Positions 51,448 through 60,982 of a stretch of 64,000 nucleotides of DNA are shown piece after piece. The DNA is from Candidatus Zixiibacteriota bacterium. GTDB taxonomy: Bacteria; Zixibacteria; MSB-5A5; GN15; JACZUZ01. The position numbers and the translations under genes are program-made. A model generated the notes under the pieces. The model was not told the DNA's origin. It was given only the letters and a program-made list of their open reading frames with translations, and did no database searches. The stretch is taken from positions 186,001-250,000 of the forward strand of contig JAJRPM010000002.1 in the NCBI GenBank assembly GCA_024280775.1, in the 5' to 3' direction. How positions within the stretch are numbered: the stretch's first letter is position 1; each line of letters begins with the position of its first letter.

Positions 51448-54400
51448 GTGGATACGTGGCGATTTGGCATGGCAGAATTCTCGATGATAACGAAAGCGCA
51501 TAACACACCGCCTGAATCTCCCGCGAGGAGGCGTCTGCTACTGTTGTCTCTTGTCGCGTTGATTTCAATCCTCACCAGTAATAGCGTTTTCTCCGGCGTG
51601 AGTCCCAAAACAGGCAGATTCATTGTCAAGCTTGCCTCCGGCGCAGATCTTCGCTCAACTTTAGGGACAACCGCTGCCTTACCTGAGCCAGGTCAAAGCG
51701 CTCAGATAGAAGGTGTGAGATTCATGCGTCCGGCAAGCGCATTACAACAACCAACTTCTCGTGCGAACACTCGATTAAATAGAGGCAGCGCAAAAGCCAC
51801 AAACGTCGTCAGCGCCACCAATCCTCTCGCGAGGATACTGATTGTCTATGCTAGTGACACTTCTATTACCGAATCCCAAATCACGGCTCTGTTGGGGGCG
51901 TCCAATGTCGAGTATGTCGAAATCGATCCAATGTTGGAATTATTTGCTGTTCCTACTGATGAACATTTTCCTGACCAATGGCATTTGCTGAATGACGGGC
52001 AAGCATATTTGGCGATTGAACGGATAGAGGGCCCGGAGAATGATACATTGAAGCGAGTATCCGGTTCTGCGGGAGAGGATATTGGCTTGCGCGGCCAATA
52101 TGACAATCCTGAGCCGGTTCGCAAGCGGCCATTGGTGGGCGTTATTGATACCGGTGTTGATGGCAAGCATCCAGAACTAGCCGGTAAGATATGGCGCAAC
52201 CCTGACGAGATTCCAGATAACAACATTGATGATGATCACAACGGATTAGTTGACGATGTAAGCGGTTATGATTTTTCTGGTGATAGCGCGCTGTTTAGCA
52301 ATCAGATTACAGACAATGATCCGTCAGATAGCGTTGGTCATGGCTCGCATGTAGCGGGAATTATTGCCGCGGCGAGTGATGGAGTCGGTGTTGTTGGAGT
52401 AGCTCCTGAAGCGGAGATATTGCCAGTAAAGATATTTCCTAACGCGTTTAGTTCAGTCGGCGCCGAGGCTGTCATATACGCAGTAAATAGTGGCGCTGAC
52501 ATTCTGAATATAAGTTGGGGCACAAGATTTCCATCGAGATTGTTGGTCGAGGCATTTGCCTATGCGCGAGCTCAAGAAGTTTTTGTGGCTGTGGCTTCAG
52601 GCAATAGCGGTGACAATTCACGTTTCCAGCCGGCAGACTTACCGACAGTCTTTACTGTCGGGGCGACTAATAGCGCAGGCAAAGTGACATTCTTTTCAAC
52701 CTATGGAGCGCATGTGGATATTGTGGCCCCCGGACGAGATATTCTTTCGATTCGCGGCGCCGGGACTGATATGTTTGCCGAGGGCGGGGAGCCGGGCGTT
52801 AGGATTGTTGATTCGTTGTATTATCTCTCCGATGGAACATCGATGTCCACTCCGATAGTGGCAGGCGCCGCGGCGCGATTGCTCTCTGCGCATCCGGAAT
52901 TATCGGTCTTGGAACTAGAGACAGCGCTTCGCAACGGAGCGCGTGATATTGTTCAGCCATTTGATACCGGAGCGCAATTTCCGGGACCGGATTCGTTGAC
53001 TGGCGCTGGAGCTTTGGATATCGGGCGCTCGCTCTCCTTGGTAAGTGGTGTTGGAATAGCATTTGGACATCCTGTGTCTTTTTCGCGAGAATCAGTGGCG
53101 TTTCCGATTGTTGGTATTCCTGTTGAAAATTACTCAGGCTCCTGGAGTTTGGATTTTGCACTGACTTCCGCAAGTGACACAGTCGGCTCGGTTGCCTTCA
53201 CACCGTTAAGTAACGGAGCGTCATTCCCCACAGATTCCGTATTGGGGCTCTACGATGACTCATTGCCGGGTGGTCGAATTCTTTTTCGAATAACTGACGA
53301 ACGAGGGCATGAAACATTCCTGAATGTAGTAGTGGCTCGCGATGCAATCGCGAAAATAATCTCTCCATCGGTTAATGATACTTTGCAATCTATTGTAGAA
53401 ATCGTCGGTAGCGCATCAAGCGCCGGTTATGATTCGGTGGTAGTTAGTTATATCTCCGCTAGTAATCCGAGGGAGACCAAAGTATTCTCCAGCACAGCCG
53501 AGTATTACAATTCTTCGATGTTTATTTGGAATTTGAATCCTCTTGAACCAGGTTCGTATAACTTGCAAATGCGAGTGTACAGCGCATCAGGTTTGACAGA
53601 GGACGCCATCGAAGTTGAAGTACTTTCAGCTCTGAGTCCGGGGTGGCCGGTTCAGCTACCGGACTTTATTGCGGTCTCGCCAGTTGCCGCAGATCTGAAC
53701 AAGGACGGATTTAAGGAGATTCTAATTGGCTCGCGCGCCGGCATGTTTGCCTATGATTATCAAGGCAATCTTCTTGAAGGATTTCCAGCGGCTACTAATC
53801 GGGATTGCCGCTCGGTGCCGACGATACATGACATAAGCGGTGACGGTTTCCCGGATATCATATTCACCAGTGATTCAGGACTGCACGTGGTAGACAGAAA
53901 CGGGCAAGATGTCCCCGGTTTTCCTATCACAGATGTAACTGGTCAGGTGTTTTTGGGATTTCCAACAGCAATAGTGACAGATATGACTGCCGACACCGAG
54001 CCGGCAATCATGTATGTCAATTCAATTGGGCAATTGCGGGCTTACACATTCTCTGGAGTGTCATATTTCTATTCACTCTCCGGATTATTTACTCGTATCG
54101 ATCCGAATATCACTAACAACTTTGTTTTCAAAGGACTTTCGATTCCACAGGTGGCGCCGGTGGATTTGACTGCCGATGGTCGAATCGAGTTGCTCGCGGC
54201 CTATTCCTCTCCGGGGGCGACATCAGGCGCCTTTGCATTCAATGCTCGCGATGGACAGCCGGCCAATGGGCGGATTAGCGCGCGGTTGTTGAGCATTGGG
54301 CAGAGTCATGGAATGGCTTTGGGTGATATTGATGACAACGGAATTCTCGATGTTTTGCTTAGTGGGCAAGAGGATGGTGGCGATATGTCGCTTTGGCTTT

Positions 54401-55014
54401 TGAGTGATGGAGTTGAGAATGCGTCGGGCTGGCCGATAAATATTCCGGCTGTCAATGATTGGATTGGGGCATACCCTGTGTTCGCGGATTTGGATGGTGA
54501 CGATATTCCTGAAGCGCTGGCGGTATTTACCGAATTCGATATCTCAAAGGTGTTCGCGTTTTCATTGGATGGGACACCATTCATTGATAGTGGAGTCGGC
54601 TTGCCCGGTGAGATATTTGCCGCTGATGTTTCGCTTTCGAGTTTGTCGGTAGCTGATATTGATGGTGATGGTATCGTAGATATAATCGCTCGTAGCGGGT
54701 TTCTTTTTCCAGGCACCGGATTTGAGAGAATATACGCTTTCACACCGGAGGGTCGGCTCTTAGATGGCTATCCTCTAGTGACACCCGCCCGGCCGTTTTC
54801 GGTTACTTCTACCGGCTTTGTGCCCTTGCTCGATGATATAGACAATGACGGATTGTTAGAAATCGTTTTGGCGGGTTCTGACAGATTAGTGAGTGTTTGG
54901 AATACTAAAGGCGCCGCAACGCAGGGCCGCTGGGAGTGGCGCAGGTTTTTACATGACATTTCAAATCATGGTATTGGCGGACTGCATAACACCAGCGGGG
55001 GAGGGCTGAGATGA
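51448..55014 (+). CDS. Secreted S8 subtilisin with FG-GAP/VCBS-type propeller
   Basis: 1188 residues from GTG 51448. ATGs at 51469 and 51484 are possible starts and no SD decides. The signal peptide hydrophobic core is LLLLSLVALISILTS. A propeptide region (about 50-165) precedes the S8 domain (about 225-540): Asp234 in GVIDTG, His298 in VGHGSHVAGI, oxyanion Asn386 in ASGNSGDN, Ser465 in DGTSMSTP. Beta domains follow, then eight repeats with calcium-binding DxDxDG-like loops (for example ADLNKDGFKEILIG, GDIDDNGILDVLLS, ADIDGDGIVDIIAR), the pattern of an FG-GAP/VCBS beta-propeller. There is no Por sorting domain at the end. It overlaps the next gene by ATGA. Confidence 0.88.
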   Translation: MDTWRFGMAEFSMITKAHNTPPESPARRRLLLLSLVALISILTSNSVFSGVSPKTGRFIVKLASGADLRSTLGTTAALPEPGQSAQIEGVRFMRPASALQQPTSRANTRLNRGSAKATNVVSATNPLARILIVYASDTSITESQITALLGASNVEYVEIDPMLELFAVPTDEHFPDQWHLLNDGQAYLAIERIEGPENDTLKRVSGSAGEDIGLRGQYDNPEPVRKRPLVGVIDTGVDGKHPELAGKIWRNPDEIPDNNIDDDHNGLVDDVSGYDFSGDSALFSNQITDNDPSDSVGHGSHVAGIIAAASDGVGVVGVAPEAEILPVKIFPNAFSSVGAEAVIYAVNSGADILNISWGTRFPSRLLVEAFAYARAQEVFVAVASGNSGDNSRFQPADLPTVFTVGATNSAGKVTFFSTYGAHVDIVAPGRDILSIRGAGTDMFAEGGEPGVRIVDSLYYLSDGTSMSTPIVAGAAARLLSAHPELSVLELETALRNGARDIVQPFDTGAQFPGPDSLTGAGALDIGRSLSLVSGVGIAFGHPVSFSRESVAFPIVGIPVENYSGSWSLDFALTSASDTVGSVAFTPLSNGASFPTDSVLGLYDDSLPGGRILFRITDERGHETFLNVVVARDAIAKIISPSVNDTLQSIVEIVGSASSAGYDSVVVSYISASNPRETKVFSSTAEYYNSSMFIWNLNPLEPGSYNLQMRVYSASGLTEDAIEVEVLSALSPGWPVQLPDFIAVSPVAADLNKDGFKEILIGSRAGMFAYDYQGNLLEGFPAATNRDCRSVPTIHDISGDGFPDIIFTSDSGLHVVDRNGQDVPGFPITDVTGQVFLGFPTAIVTDMTADTEPAIMYVNSIGQLRAYTFSGVSYFYSLSGLFTRIDPNITNNFVFKGLSIPQVAPVDLTADGRIELLAAYSSPGATSGAFAFNARDGQPANGRISARLLSIGQSHGMALGDIDDNGILDVLLSGQEDGGDMSLWLLSDGVENASGWPINIPAVNDWIGAYPVFADLDGDDIPEALAVFTEFDISKVFAFSLDGTPFIDSGVGLPGEIFAADVSLSSLSVADIDGDGIVDIIARSGFLFPGTGFERIYAFTPEGRLLDGYPLVTPARPFSVTSTGFVPLLDDIDNDGLLEIVLAGSDRLVSVWNTKGAATQGRWEWRRFLHDISNHGIGGLHNTSGGGLR

Positions 55015-57245
55015 TTCTGAAAGATTTCAGGCGAGGCGCTCTCACTGTTGTTTGCGCTATGCTCTTTGGAGTTATCTCTCTATGTCGCGTTGCCGTCGCA
55101 GGCGCTCCTGATGAGATTCAACCTCGGTTGGTCTCTGAGTTTTTGCAGAACGGTTTTTGGGCGGCCATTCAAATCGACTCGACTATGGTTTGCGCTATGG
55201 AGAGTGGCTTGGGAGTATTGACACTCGATACGTCACTTCTGGCTGAAACAGAGTCTGCGCATTTTAAGATTCGTCATTTTTTCCCGCTGAATGTGAAACC
55301 TCTTTCATTGCGCTATGACAATTTCACTTTAGTGGTTCGGATGGCGGACTTTTCGTTTCGTTTCTTTACGCTTGAGTCATCATTGAAGCTACGCGAATTG
55401 GGTCGGATAGAATACCCGAATGAGATTCAAGACTATCTCTATCAGTCAGGTAATCTGTATTTCGCCGAGGAGTTCCTGGGTGTCACTATGTATCACGTAA
55501 ACAATTTCTCTTCGCTGAGTTTTGTGGACTCGTCTATGGTTGGAGTGCGAGTGATTCAATTGGAAATGGAGCGCGACACGCTTTATGCGCTTGATGACTA
55601 CAACGGAATTTTGCGTTATCCGAACCCTGAGTCGGGCCTACAGACTAACGCCGGGTACTTGCGCCTGCCATTCCAAATACAGTCATTTTCACAGCAGGAT
55701 AGTCATATCAATATGGCGGTAGGAGTTCAGGGTATTAAGTCCGCTACATTTGATTCTTTAGGAATGTTTGATTCTCTCTTCGAGCGTAGCACCGTGAATT
55801 ACGCAGCGAGGGTGTTTGAGACCGATTCGAATTATGTGGTTATCTCTACTCCAAATGTAATTGAGATTCAGGACAAACAAGACCCCGGGGCTTTGAGCTT
55901 GGTTCCTCTGCGTGGCAACACTTATGGCTCTACATTGGCGAATTTCGCCGGCAGGCAAGTATTCGTGAGTCCGTCGAGCACATACGGCCTATTGGGTCTG
56001 TGGATGAATGTAACTGACTATCCAAAGGAGTTCGCAAGTTTCGATCATCCCGGGCCAATTCGGGCCTTGAATCTGGTTGATGGTTTTCTCTACACAGCAG
56101 GTGATGGCAATCAATTTGAAAAATACGACATAAACAGCGTTGATGGCCCAACTCTTATTGGCGCACGCGGTTTTCCCGCTGGGACCAGCGCGGCAACTTC
56201 TATTGGGAACAAAATGTATTTGGTGGATAATGTATCTGCCGTTCCGCAAGTCTGGGTGGCCACGATATTCCGTGACGCCTTGCCTTTTCCTAATGACGTT
56301 TATGGTGTTCCAGCCGGTATCGATGGGATTTCGATTCATCAGGATTTGAACGCCGGAGCGTTGATTTTGATGCGCTCGGGTAATAAATACTATGTAAACC
56401 GCGCTGCGGCAGGAGAGCTGTTTGGCATCGGAACCACTTTGATGAATCTCGGTGTGGGGGTAACGGCAGCAACTGTGGAGCGCAGTCGAGTCTACCATTA
56501 TTCATCGAAAAGCAAAAAGCTAACCCTCAGTAGACTTGATAGATTCCTAGGTTTGGAGGAGATATTTTCTAAGACTATGTCCGGACCGATTAACGAGATG
56601 CTGACCGTCAATAGTGGTTCATCACTGGTTCTTTTTTCCGCTAATCGCGCTCGCCTGTTGGTGATTAAGAATCTTTTCGAGCGTCCAAACGACACACTTA
56701 AGATCAGTGGTGATTTTCCGATTGTGGGAAATTACACTTCTGCGGTTGAGAAGGACGGATTGATTTTTGCTGTTGGCCCGAATTCCACTGGTATACTATC
56801 TTTGGCAAACAACACCATAACGGAACTATACCATGAATTCACAGGCGCAAAACTTGTAACGGCAGGCAGCGGGGTTTTCGCTACTTCTGACGGCTCTTCT
56901 ATTAAGCTCTACGAATTTTTTCAAACTGATGTAAAAGATGGCGAAATTGAAATCAGACCTACCGATTTTCGATTGCTTGATAATTACCCGAATCCATTCA
57001 ATGGCGAAACTCTGATACGATTCAGCGGCGCTCCGATTAAAAGCTCTGAGGCTCGTATTGTGGTGTATAATGTTCTAGGTCGTAAAGTACGTGAGTTGCC
57101 GCTGGTTTCTGCATCCGGTGATGTAGTTCGATGGGACGGACGCGACGAATACGGGAAGGGTGTGGCCTCGGGAATGTACTTCGCACGGCTAGTAACCCCG
57201 GACTCGGGAAGACGTCGAGCAATCAAGATGATTTATCTGAAATAA
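55011..57245 (+). CDS. Secreted propeller-like protein with Por (type IX) sorting domain
   Basis: 744 residues with a signal peptide (about 8-31). The body (about 35-640) is made of repeated beta segments of 40-50 residues (for example GNLYFAEEFLGVTMYHVNNF, DTLYALDDYNGILRY, GFLYTAGDGNQFEKYDI), suggesting one or two beta-propellers of the LVIVD type. No enzyme motif was seen. The last 90 residues are a sorting domain: LLDNYPNPFNGETLIRFSG, IVVYNVLGRKVREL, WDGRDEYGKGVASGMYFARL and KMIYLK. Its ATGA overlap with the protease suggests co-production, possibly as partner or inhibitor (inference). Confidence 0.75.
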   Translation: MILKDFRRGALTVVCAMLFGVISLCRVAVAGAPDEIQPRLVSEFLQNGFWAAIQIDSTMVCAMESGLGVLTLDTSLLAETESAHFKIRHFFPLNVKPLSLRYDNFTLVVRMADFSFRFFTLESSLKLRELGRIEYPNEIQDYLYQSGNLYFAEEFLGVTMYHVNNFSSLSFVDSSMVGVRVIQLEMERDTLYALDDYNGILRYPNPESGLQTNAGYLRLPFQIQSFSQQDSHINMAVGVQGIKSATFDSLGMFDSLFERSTVNYAARVFETDSNYVVISTPNVIEIQDKQDPGALSLVPLRGNTYGSTLANFAGRQVFVSPSSTYGLLGLWMNVTDYPKEFASFDHPGPIRALNLVDGFLYTAGDGNQFEKYDINSVDGPTLIGARGFPAGTSAATSIGNKMYLVDNVSAVPQVWVATIFRDALPFPNDVYGVPAGIDGISIHQDLNAGALILMRSGNKYYVNRAAAGELFGIGTTLMNLGVGVTAATVERSRVYHYSSKSKKLTLSRLDRFLGLEEIFSKTMSGPINEMLTVNSGSSLVLFSANRARLLVIKNLFERPNDTLKISGDFPIVGNYTSAVEKDGLIFAVGPNSTGILSLANNTITELYHEFTGAKLVTAGSGVFATSDGSSIKLYEFFQTDVKDGEIEIRPTDFRLLDNYPNPFNGETLIRFSGAPIKSSEARIVVYNVLGRKVRELPLVSASGDVVRWDGRDEYGKGVASGMYFARLVTPDSGRRRAIKMIYLK

Positions 57246-57293
57246 CCGAATAAATAACCTAATGGCTCAGTAGTCATTGATTTCAGATTATGC

Positions 57294-57322
57294 TTGACCT
57301 AAGCCTGTTTGCGCCATATTGA
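57294..57322 (+). promoter_or_regulatory. Sigma-70 promoter upstream of the small exported protein
   Basis: TTGACC at 57294-57299, spacer 17, TATTGA at 57317-57322. It leaves a leader of about 125 bases. Confidence 0.5.
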
Positions 57323-57411
57323 TAGGTGTCGCATCTGTGTTTTTCGCCTTTTGCCAGGCGGCGAGCGAGATGAGCAATATCACAACTGACAAAAAATCAC
57401 TGGTCAACAAA

Positions 57412-57447
57412 GTCTTAAAGAAGTGTCTTAAAGAAATGTCTTGAGGG
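57412..57447 (+). repeat. 13-bp tandem repeat next to a start codon
   Basis: GTCTTAAAGAAGT, GTCTTAAAGAAAT and a partial GTCTTGAGGG follow each other, ending 7 bases before the ATG at 57455. The third unit supplies the ribosome binding site (GAGGG). Confidence 0.6.
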
Positions 57448-57454
57448 AATAGAG

Positions 57455-58174
57455 ATGAAAAAGAGCGTTATCAGACGAGTAGTTTCTGTAGGAGTTTTGT
57501 TGGGTTTGGCGTTGGCGATTACTCCTCTTGGGCAGGACGCCAATGTGGAAGCCAAGCGCAAGAAAAAGCGGAAGGTTTATACCGGGACCTATGAGAATCA
57601 CATTTTCACTGACAAGAAATACGGTTTCCAGGTTGAGATTTCTGACGAGTGGAATATGAAGATGATGGCGAAGGGAAAGCCGGTTCGCTTTATCGCCGAA
57701 AAGAAAGAATATTCCATCCCTCCGGCTTTCATTGAAAACGAATACCTTACCACTTCACCGATGGTGAAAATATATGTGGATACTTCAAAGATGTCTGTCC
57801 GGGAGTTCGTGGATTCGCTGAAATCCAGGTCATTCTCATCGGACCAGAAAAAAGCGATTTTTAGATCCTTGAAAATCTTTGAGAGCAAGACAAAACGTCC
57901 GCTAGTTTCTCGCCTTAAGCTGAAAAGCGGTATCAAGGGCCTGCGGGTCAAGATTCTGCGTCGCTACAGATTGGATGTCCCTAGAGGAGTTGGACAGCTT
58001 TCTGATGTGGTAACTGATAATGTGCAGGGGGATTTGGCATTCTTCAAAACTCCCGATAATAAGCATATAGTGATTCTCAGCGGGATTTGTGAGTCACGTT
58101 TTTATCGCAATGTCAACGAGCCGTTTTTTCAGGAGATATTCGACTCCTTCAAATTCATTGAAGAAGCCAAATAG
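57455..58174 (+). CDS. Exported protein of unknown function (PsbP-like)
   Basis: 239 residues with a signal peptide (KKSVIRRVVSVGVLLGLALA), then a lysine/arginine-rich linker (EAKRKKKRKVYTG). The rest has the feel of PsbP/Mog1-like domains (DKKYGFQVEISDEWNMKMM ... FFKTPDNKHIVILSGICESR ... FFQEIFDSFKFIE), a fold used in exported proteins of uncertain role. No catalytic residues can be named. It precedes lapA. Confidence 0.55.
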   Translation: MKKSVIRRVVSVGVLLGLALAITPLGQDANVEAKRKKKRKVYTGTYENHIFTDKKYGFQVEISDEWNMKMMAKGKPVRFIAEKKEYSIPPAFIENEYLTTSPMVKIYVDTSKMSVREFVDSLKSRSFSSDQKKAIFRSLKIFESKTKRPLVSRLKLKSGIKGLRVKILRRYRLDVPRGVGQLSDVVTDNVQGDLAFFKTPDNKHIVILSGICESRFYRNVNEPFFQEIFDSFKFIEEAK

Positions 58175-58200
58175 GCGGGTAGTTTCGATATAGAGATGAA

Positions 58201-58229
58201 TTGACTAGGGCATTCAACAGGTTTACCTT
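58201..58229 (+). promoter_or_regulatory. Sigma-70 promoter upstream of lapA
   Basis: TTGACT at 58201-58206, spacer 17, TACCTT at 58224-58229, 111 bases before the lapA ATG. Confidence 0.5.
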
Positions 58230-58339
58230 ATTGTTGCACAGAGCAAATACAGGGATATTGCCTGTGGTTGATTGGAAATCCGATAGGCTCAACAAACTGC
58301 TGGGTTAGTGAGTGACGAAAGCGTGTAGGTAATACGAAT

Positions 58340-58693
58340 ATGTGGGTAATTAGAGCGATTCTGACATTAGCGGCGATAATCATTATCGGCGGTTTTTTGG
58401 TATACAATGGACCACTCGATCAACGAGTGACTATAGATTTGTACTGGAAGCGCTATGAAGATGTTCGCCTCATAATTGTCCTGTTTTGGGGGTTTGTAGC
58501 AGGGATGGCCACATCAATGTTCTTGCTAATGGGAGCCTACATCAAGCAGCTTTCACAGCTTAGTTCAGCGAAGAAGACAATCAAGGGCCTAAGAGAAGAA
58601 GTTGCGGCTCTACGTAATCGTCCGATTGAGGAGCCGCACGATTTATTCGGTGAAGGCCAGACGCAAGAATCTCCAAAGGTGGAAGCGCAGTAG
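58340..58693 (+). CDS. lapA: LapA-domain inner membrane protein
   Basis: 117 residues: two membrane helices (about 5-22 and 43-65) and a cytoplasmic coiled coil (AKKTIKGLREEVAALRNRP). This matches LapA (YciS), which with LapB controls FtsH-dependent LpxC turnover and thus lipopolysaccharide level in E. coli. The gene ends 2 bases before lapB, the conserved pair. Confidence 0.8.
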   Translation: MWVIRAILTLAAIIIIGGFLVYNGPLDQRVTIDLYWKRYEDVRLIIVLFWGFVAGMATSMFLLMGAYIKQLSQLSSAKKTIKGLREEVAALRNRPIEEPHDLFGEGQTQESPKVEAQ

Positions 58694-58695
58694 CT

Positions 58696-59766
58696 ATGGA
58701 TAACATCATTCTATTCCTATTCGCACTGATTCCAGCTTCGCTGATTGTGTATTTCGTTTATGAGCGAATTCGCGGCGGGGCTAATGCTGTTGATCAAAAG
58801 ACCTATGTTGAGGCTTTGCGCGCTTTGTTGAACGACGATGACCGCACTGCTTTCGCGAAATTACGGCAGGTGGTTTCAGTTGATACTTCAAATGTCGACG
58901 CCTATCTTCTTATAGGAAACATATTTAGAAGAAACGGCAAGCCGGAGCGCGCTTTGCAGATTCATCAGGATTTGAGCGTTCGTCACGACCTGAATCCTCA
59001 GCAGAGGGCTGATGTATATCGGGCTATTACCTCAGATTATCTCGAAACCGGCGACCACTCAGCCGCGGCGCGTTCATTACAGCAGTTCAATGAAGGCAAT
59101 GATAATAGCGCCTGGGGGCTTGAGACTTTGCTGGCAATTCAGGAGAAGACAGCCCAGTGGGACAATGCGCTGGCGACTGCCGAGAAGTTATTAAAGGTTC
59201 GGGGGGATATGTCGCGCAAGCCTTTGGCCCACTACAAGGTTATGATAGGTCAGTCGCTAGCTGATGAAGAGCAATACCATCAGGCGCGGCTGGTTTTCAA
59301 AGAGGCTTTGGCTCTGGACGATACTTGCGCGGATGCATATATCAAGATCGGTGATACATATATGACCGAAGGCCGGGTTGAGGATGCAATTGGCATTTGG
59401 AAGAGAATGGTTTCCAATGTGCCGGAAAAATCTGGTCCTACTTTAGACCGGCTGGAGAAGGCGCTCTTTGAGGTGGGCAAATTTGGCGAAATCGAAGATA
59501 TTTGCCGTATGGTGATTCGATTGGACCCGGGAGCATTGGAAGCGCGCTTGAAACTCGCAGCGTACTTTACCAAAAAATCCGACTTTGAATCCGCCGAAGA
59601 ACAGCTTATTCAGGCGCTGGAGAATAACCGCGATTCCTATTTGCCTGCTTTGGAGTTAGCGCGCTTGTATTTGAAGAGCAAAAAGGAAGACAAGATTCAT
59701 AATCTTATTGGCATGATTGAGCGCAAGGAAAGACAAGAGCGGGAAGAGGTAGTTACCTCTCGCTGA
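58696..59766 (+). CDS. lapB: LapB-like TPR protein (YciM), lacking the C-terminal rubredoxin domain
   Basis: 356 residues: N-terminal membrane anchor (about 4-22), then about nine TPR units (for example AYLLIGNIFRRNGKPERALQ, AYIKIGDTYMTEGRVEDAIG, AEEQLIQALENNRDSYLPAL). E. coli LapB is 389 residues with a C-terminal rubredoxin-like zinc domain (CxxC pairs). Here the protein ends in ERKERQEREEVVTSR with no cysteines. Context with lapA supports the name. The missing metal domain suggests a changed output or a different LapB branch. Confidence 0.78.
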   Translation: MDNIILFLFALIPASLIVYFVYERIRGGANAVDQKTYVEALRALLNDDDRTAFAKLRQVVSVDTSNVDAYLLIGNIFRRNGKPERALQIHQDLSVRHDLNPQQRADVYRAITSDYLETGDHSAAARSLQQFNEGNDNSAWGLETLLAIQEKTAQWDNALATAEKLLKVRGDMSRKPLAHYKVMIGQSLADEEQYHQARLVFKEALALDDTCADAYIKIGDTYMTEGRVEDAIGIWKRMVSNVPEKSGPTLDRLEKALFEVGKFGEIEDICRMVIRLDPGALEARLKLAAYFTKKSDFESAEEQLIQALENNRDSYLPALELARLYLKSKKEDKIHNLIGMIERKERQEREEVVTSR

Positions 59767-59837
59767 TAGATGACATGACATTTGATAATAACAATCAATT
59801 GCCGAGCGCTGTATGTACAACGCGCGAGGGATTGCTG

Positions 59838-59864
59838 TGTCCTTCATGTCCTTCATGTCCTTCA
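59838..59864 (+). repeat. 9-bp tandem repeat (TGTCCTTCA) x3
   Basis: Three perfect copies at 59838-59846, 59847-59855 and 59856-59864. The last copy supplies most of the 5' arm of the terminator hairpin. Read in the upstream extension of the SPOR gene frame they give Cys-Pro-Ser three times. Confidence 0.8.
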
Positions 59865-59887
59865 CGATACCGTGAGAGGACTTTTTT
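59857..59887 (+). terminator. Intrinsic terminator after lapB
   Basis: GTCCTTCACG (59857-59866), loop ATAC, CGTGAGAGGAC (59871-59881 with one bulged G), followed by six T. The 3' arm also holds AGAGGA, a possible ribosome binding site for the TTG at 59886. Confidence 0.7.
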
Positions 59888-60956
59888 GTATTCGCATACT
59901 TTTTCGACAATTAGCATGGTCGCCCTATTTGCGATACTATTTTCTCTTACGGTATGTGTTGGTGTTTCATCGGCGGCGACCCGCGCTGAGAAGATTCGTG
60001 ATATCGAAGCTTTGATTGACAGAGGAGAGGCCTCCGAAGCCGCGAAGAGGCTTTCAGAATTAGCCTCGGCTAGCTCTCGTTCTCCCCAGGAACTAATAGC
60101 GCTGGCGCGTTTGGAGCCTAATGGTAGTATCGGAGTCGGGTTCCTCAAAGCGGCGCTTGCCGGTGTAGAGTATCCTCGTCAGCGAGAGAAGATATACCTG
60201 AGCCTCGCTCGTTATTCTCAGGCCCTGGGGAATCTGAGAGAGCTAAGGGCGACACTTAGCGCTCACAAGCGAGAATTTGCTCGCAGTGAGTTTCGTGATG
60301 ATTTCACGAAGCTGGATGTATTCTTAGCTGAACGTGAGGGGAATTTCAAGCGCGCTAGGTCGATTTGTCGTGAGGCTATGCGCGGTTCTTCGAGTTCGGA
60401 TATGCGTGACTGGGCGCGTTTGGCGTTGGCGCGGTTTGAAATGCGCGATAAGTCTACCCACAAGAAAGGCCGGAAGAAGGCTTTCAATGTTTCTACTTCG
60501 CAGAAAAGCTCTATGGCTCCAGTGGCTCTATATTTGCTGGCCGAGGATGACACCCGCGGTGGCTCAGGTAGAAGCGGCAATAGTTATGATCAGGCGGCGT
60601 TGGACTTCAATATCCTGCGCGAGGCATATCCGCATGCGATTGGCTCATTCGATTTGATTGAGATTATTTCGGGCATTAACTCGCTGGGCGACAAGGGTGA
60701 GGCCGAGAAGCTGATTGGCTCTTACTATAGCATTCAAGTTGGAGTCTTTACCGCCAAAGACAATGCCAATCGTCAGAAGAAACAGTTCAAAAACTATGGC
60801 GAGCCGGTGGAGATTGCTCGAAAGACTATCTCGGGGAAACGCTATTATGCGGTATATGTAGGGCGTTTTGCATCCGCTGATGCGGCCGCGTCATTCAAAA
60901 GAACTCTCGAACGCTCAGAAAAAGAGCTCTTCAACATCGCCTTGCGTCAGAAGTAA
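59886..60956 (+). CDS. SPOR-domain exported protein
   Basis: The open frame begins at 59775, but the stretch before 59886 is a tandem repeat and a terminator, so that start is doubted. TTG 59886 has AGAGGA 5 bases before it. ATG 59916 has no SD. From 59886 it gives 356 residues with a signal peptide (MVALFAILFSLTVCVGVSSA), TPR-like helices and, in the last 80 residues, a SPOR domain: YSIQVGVFTAKDNANRQKKQ, then YYAVYVGRFASADAAASFKR. SPOR domains bind denuded peptidoglycan at the septum. It lies next to lapAB, and a division or envelope role is likely. Confidence 0.75.
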   Translation: MYSHTFSTISMVALFAILFSLTVCVGVSSAATRAEKIRDIEALIDRGEASEAAKRLSELASASSRSPQELIALARLEPNGSIGVGFLKAALAGVEYPRQREKIYLSLARYSQALGNLRELRATLSAHKREFARSEFRDDFTKLDVFLAEREGNFKRARSICREAMRGSSSSDMRDWARLALARFEMRDKSTHKKGRKKAFNVSTSQKSSMAPVALYLLAEDDTRGGSGRSGNSYDQAALDFNILREAYPHAIGSFDLIEIISGINSLGDKGEAEKLIGSYYSIQVGVFTAKDNANRQKKQFKNYGEPVEIARKTISGKRYYAVYVGRFASADAAASFKRTLERSEKELFNIALRQK

Positions 60957-60982
60957 TCTCGCAATAGATTCCACCTAGCTTC

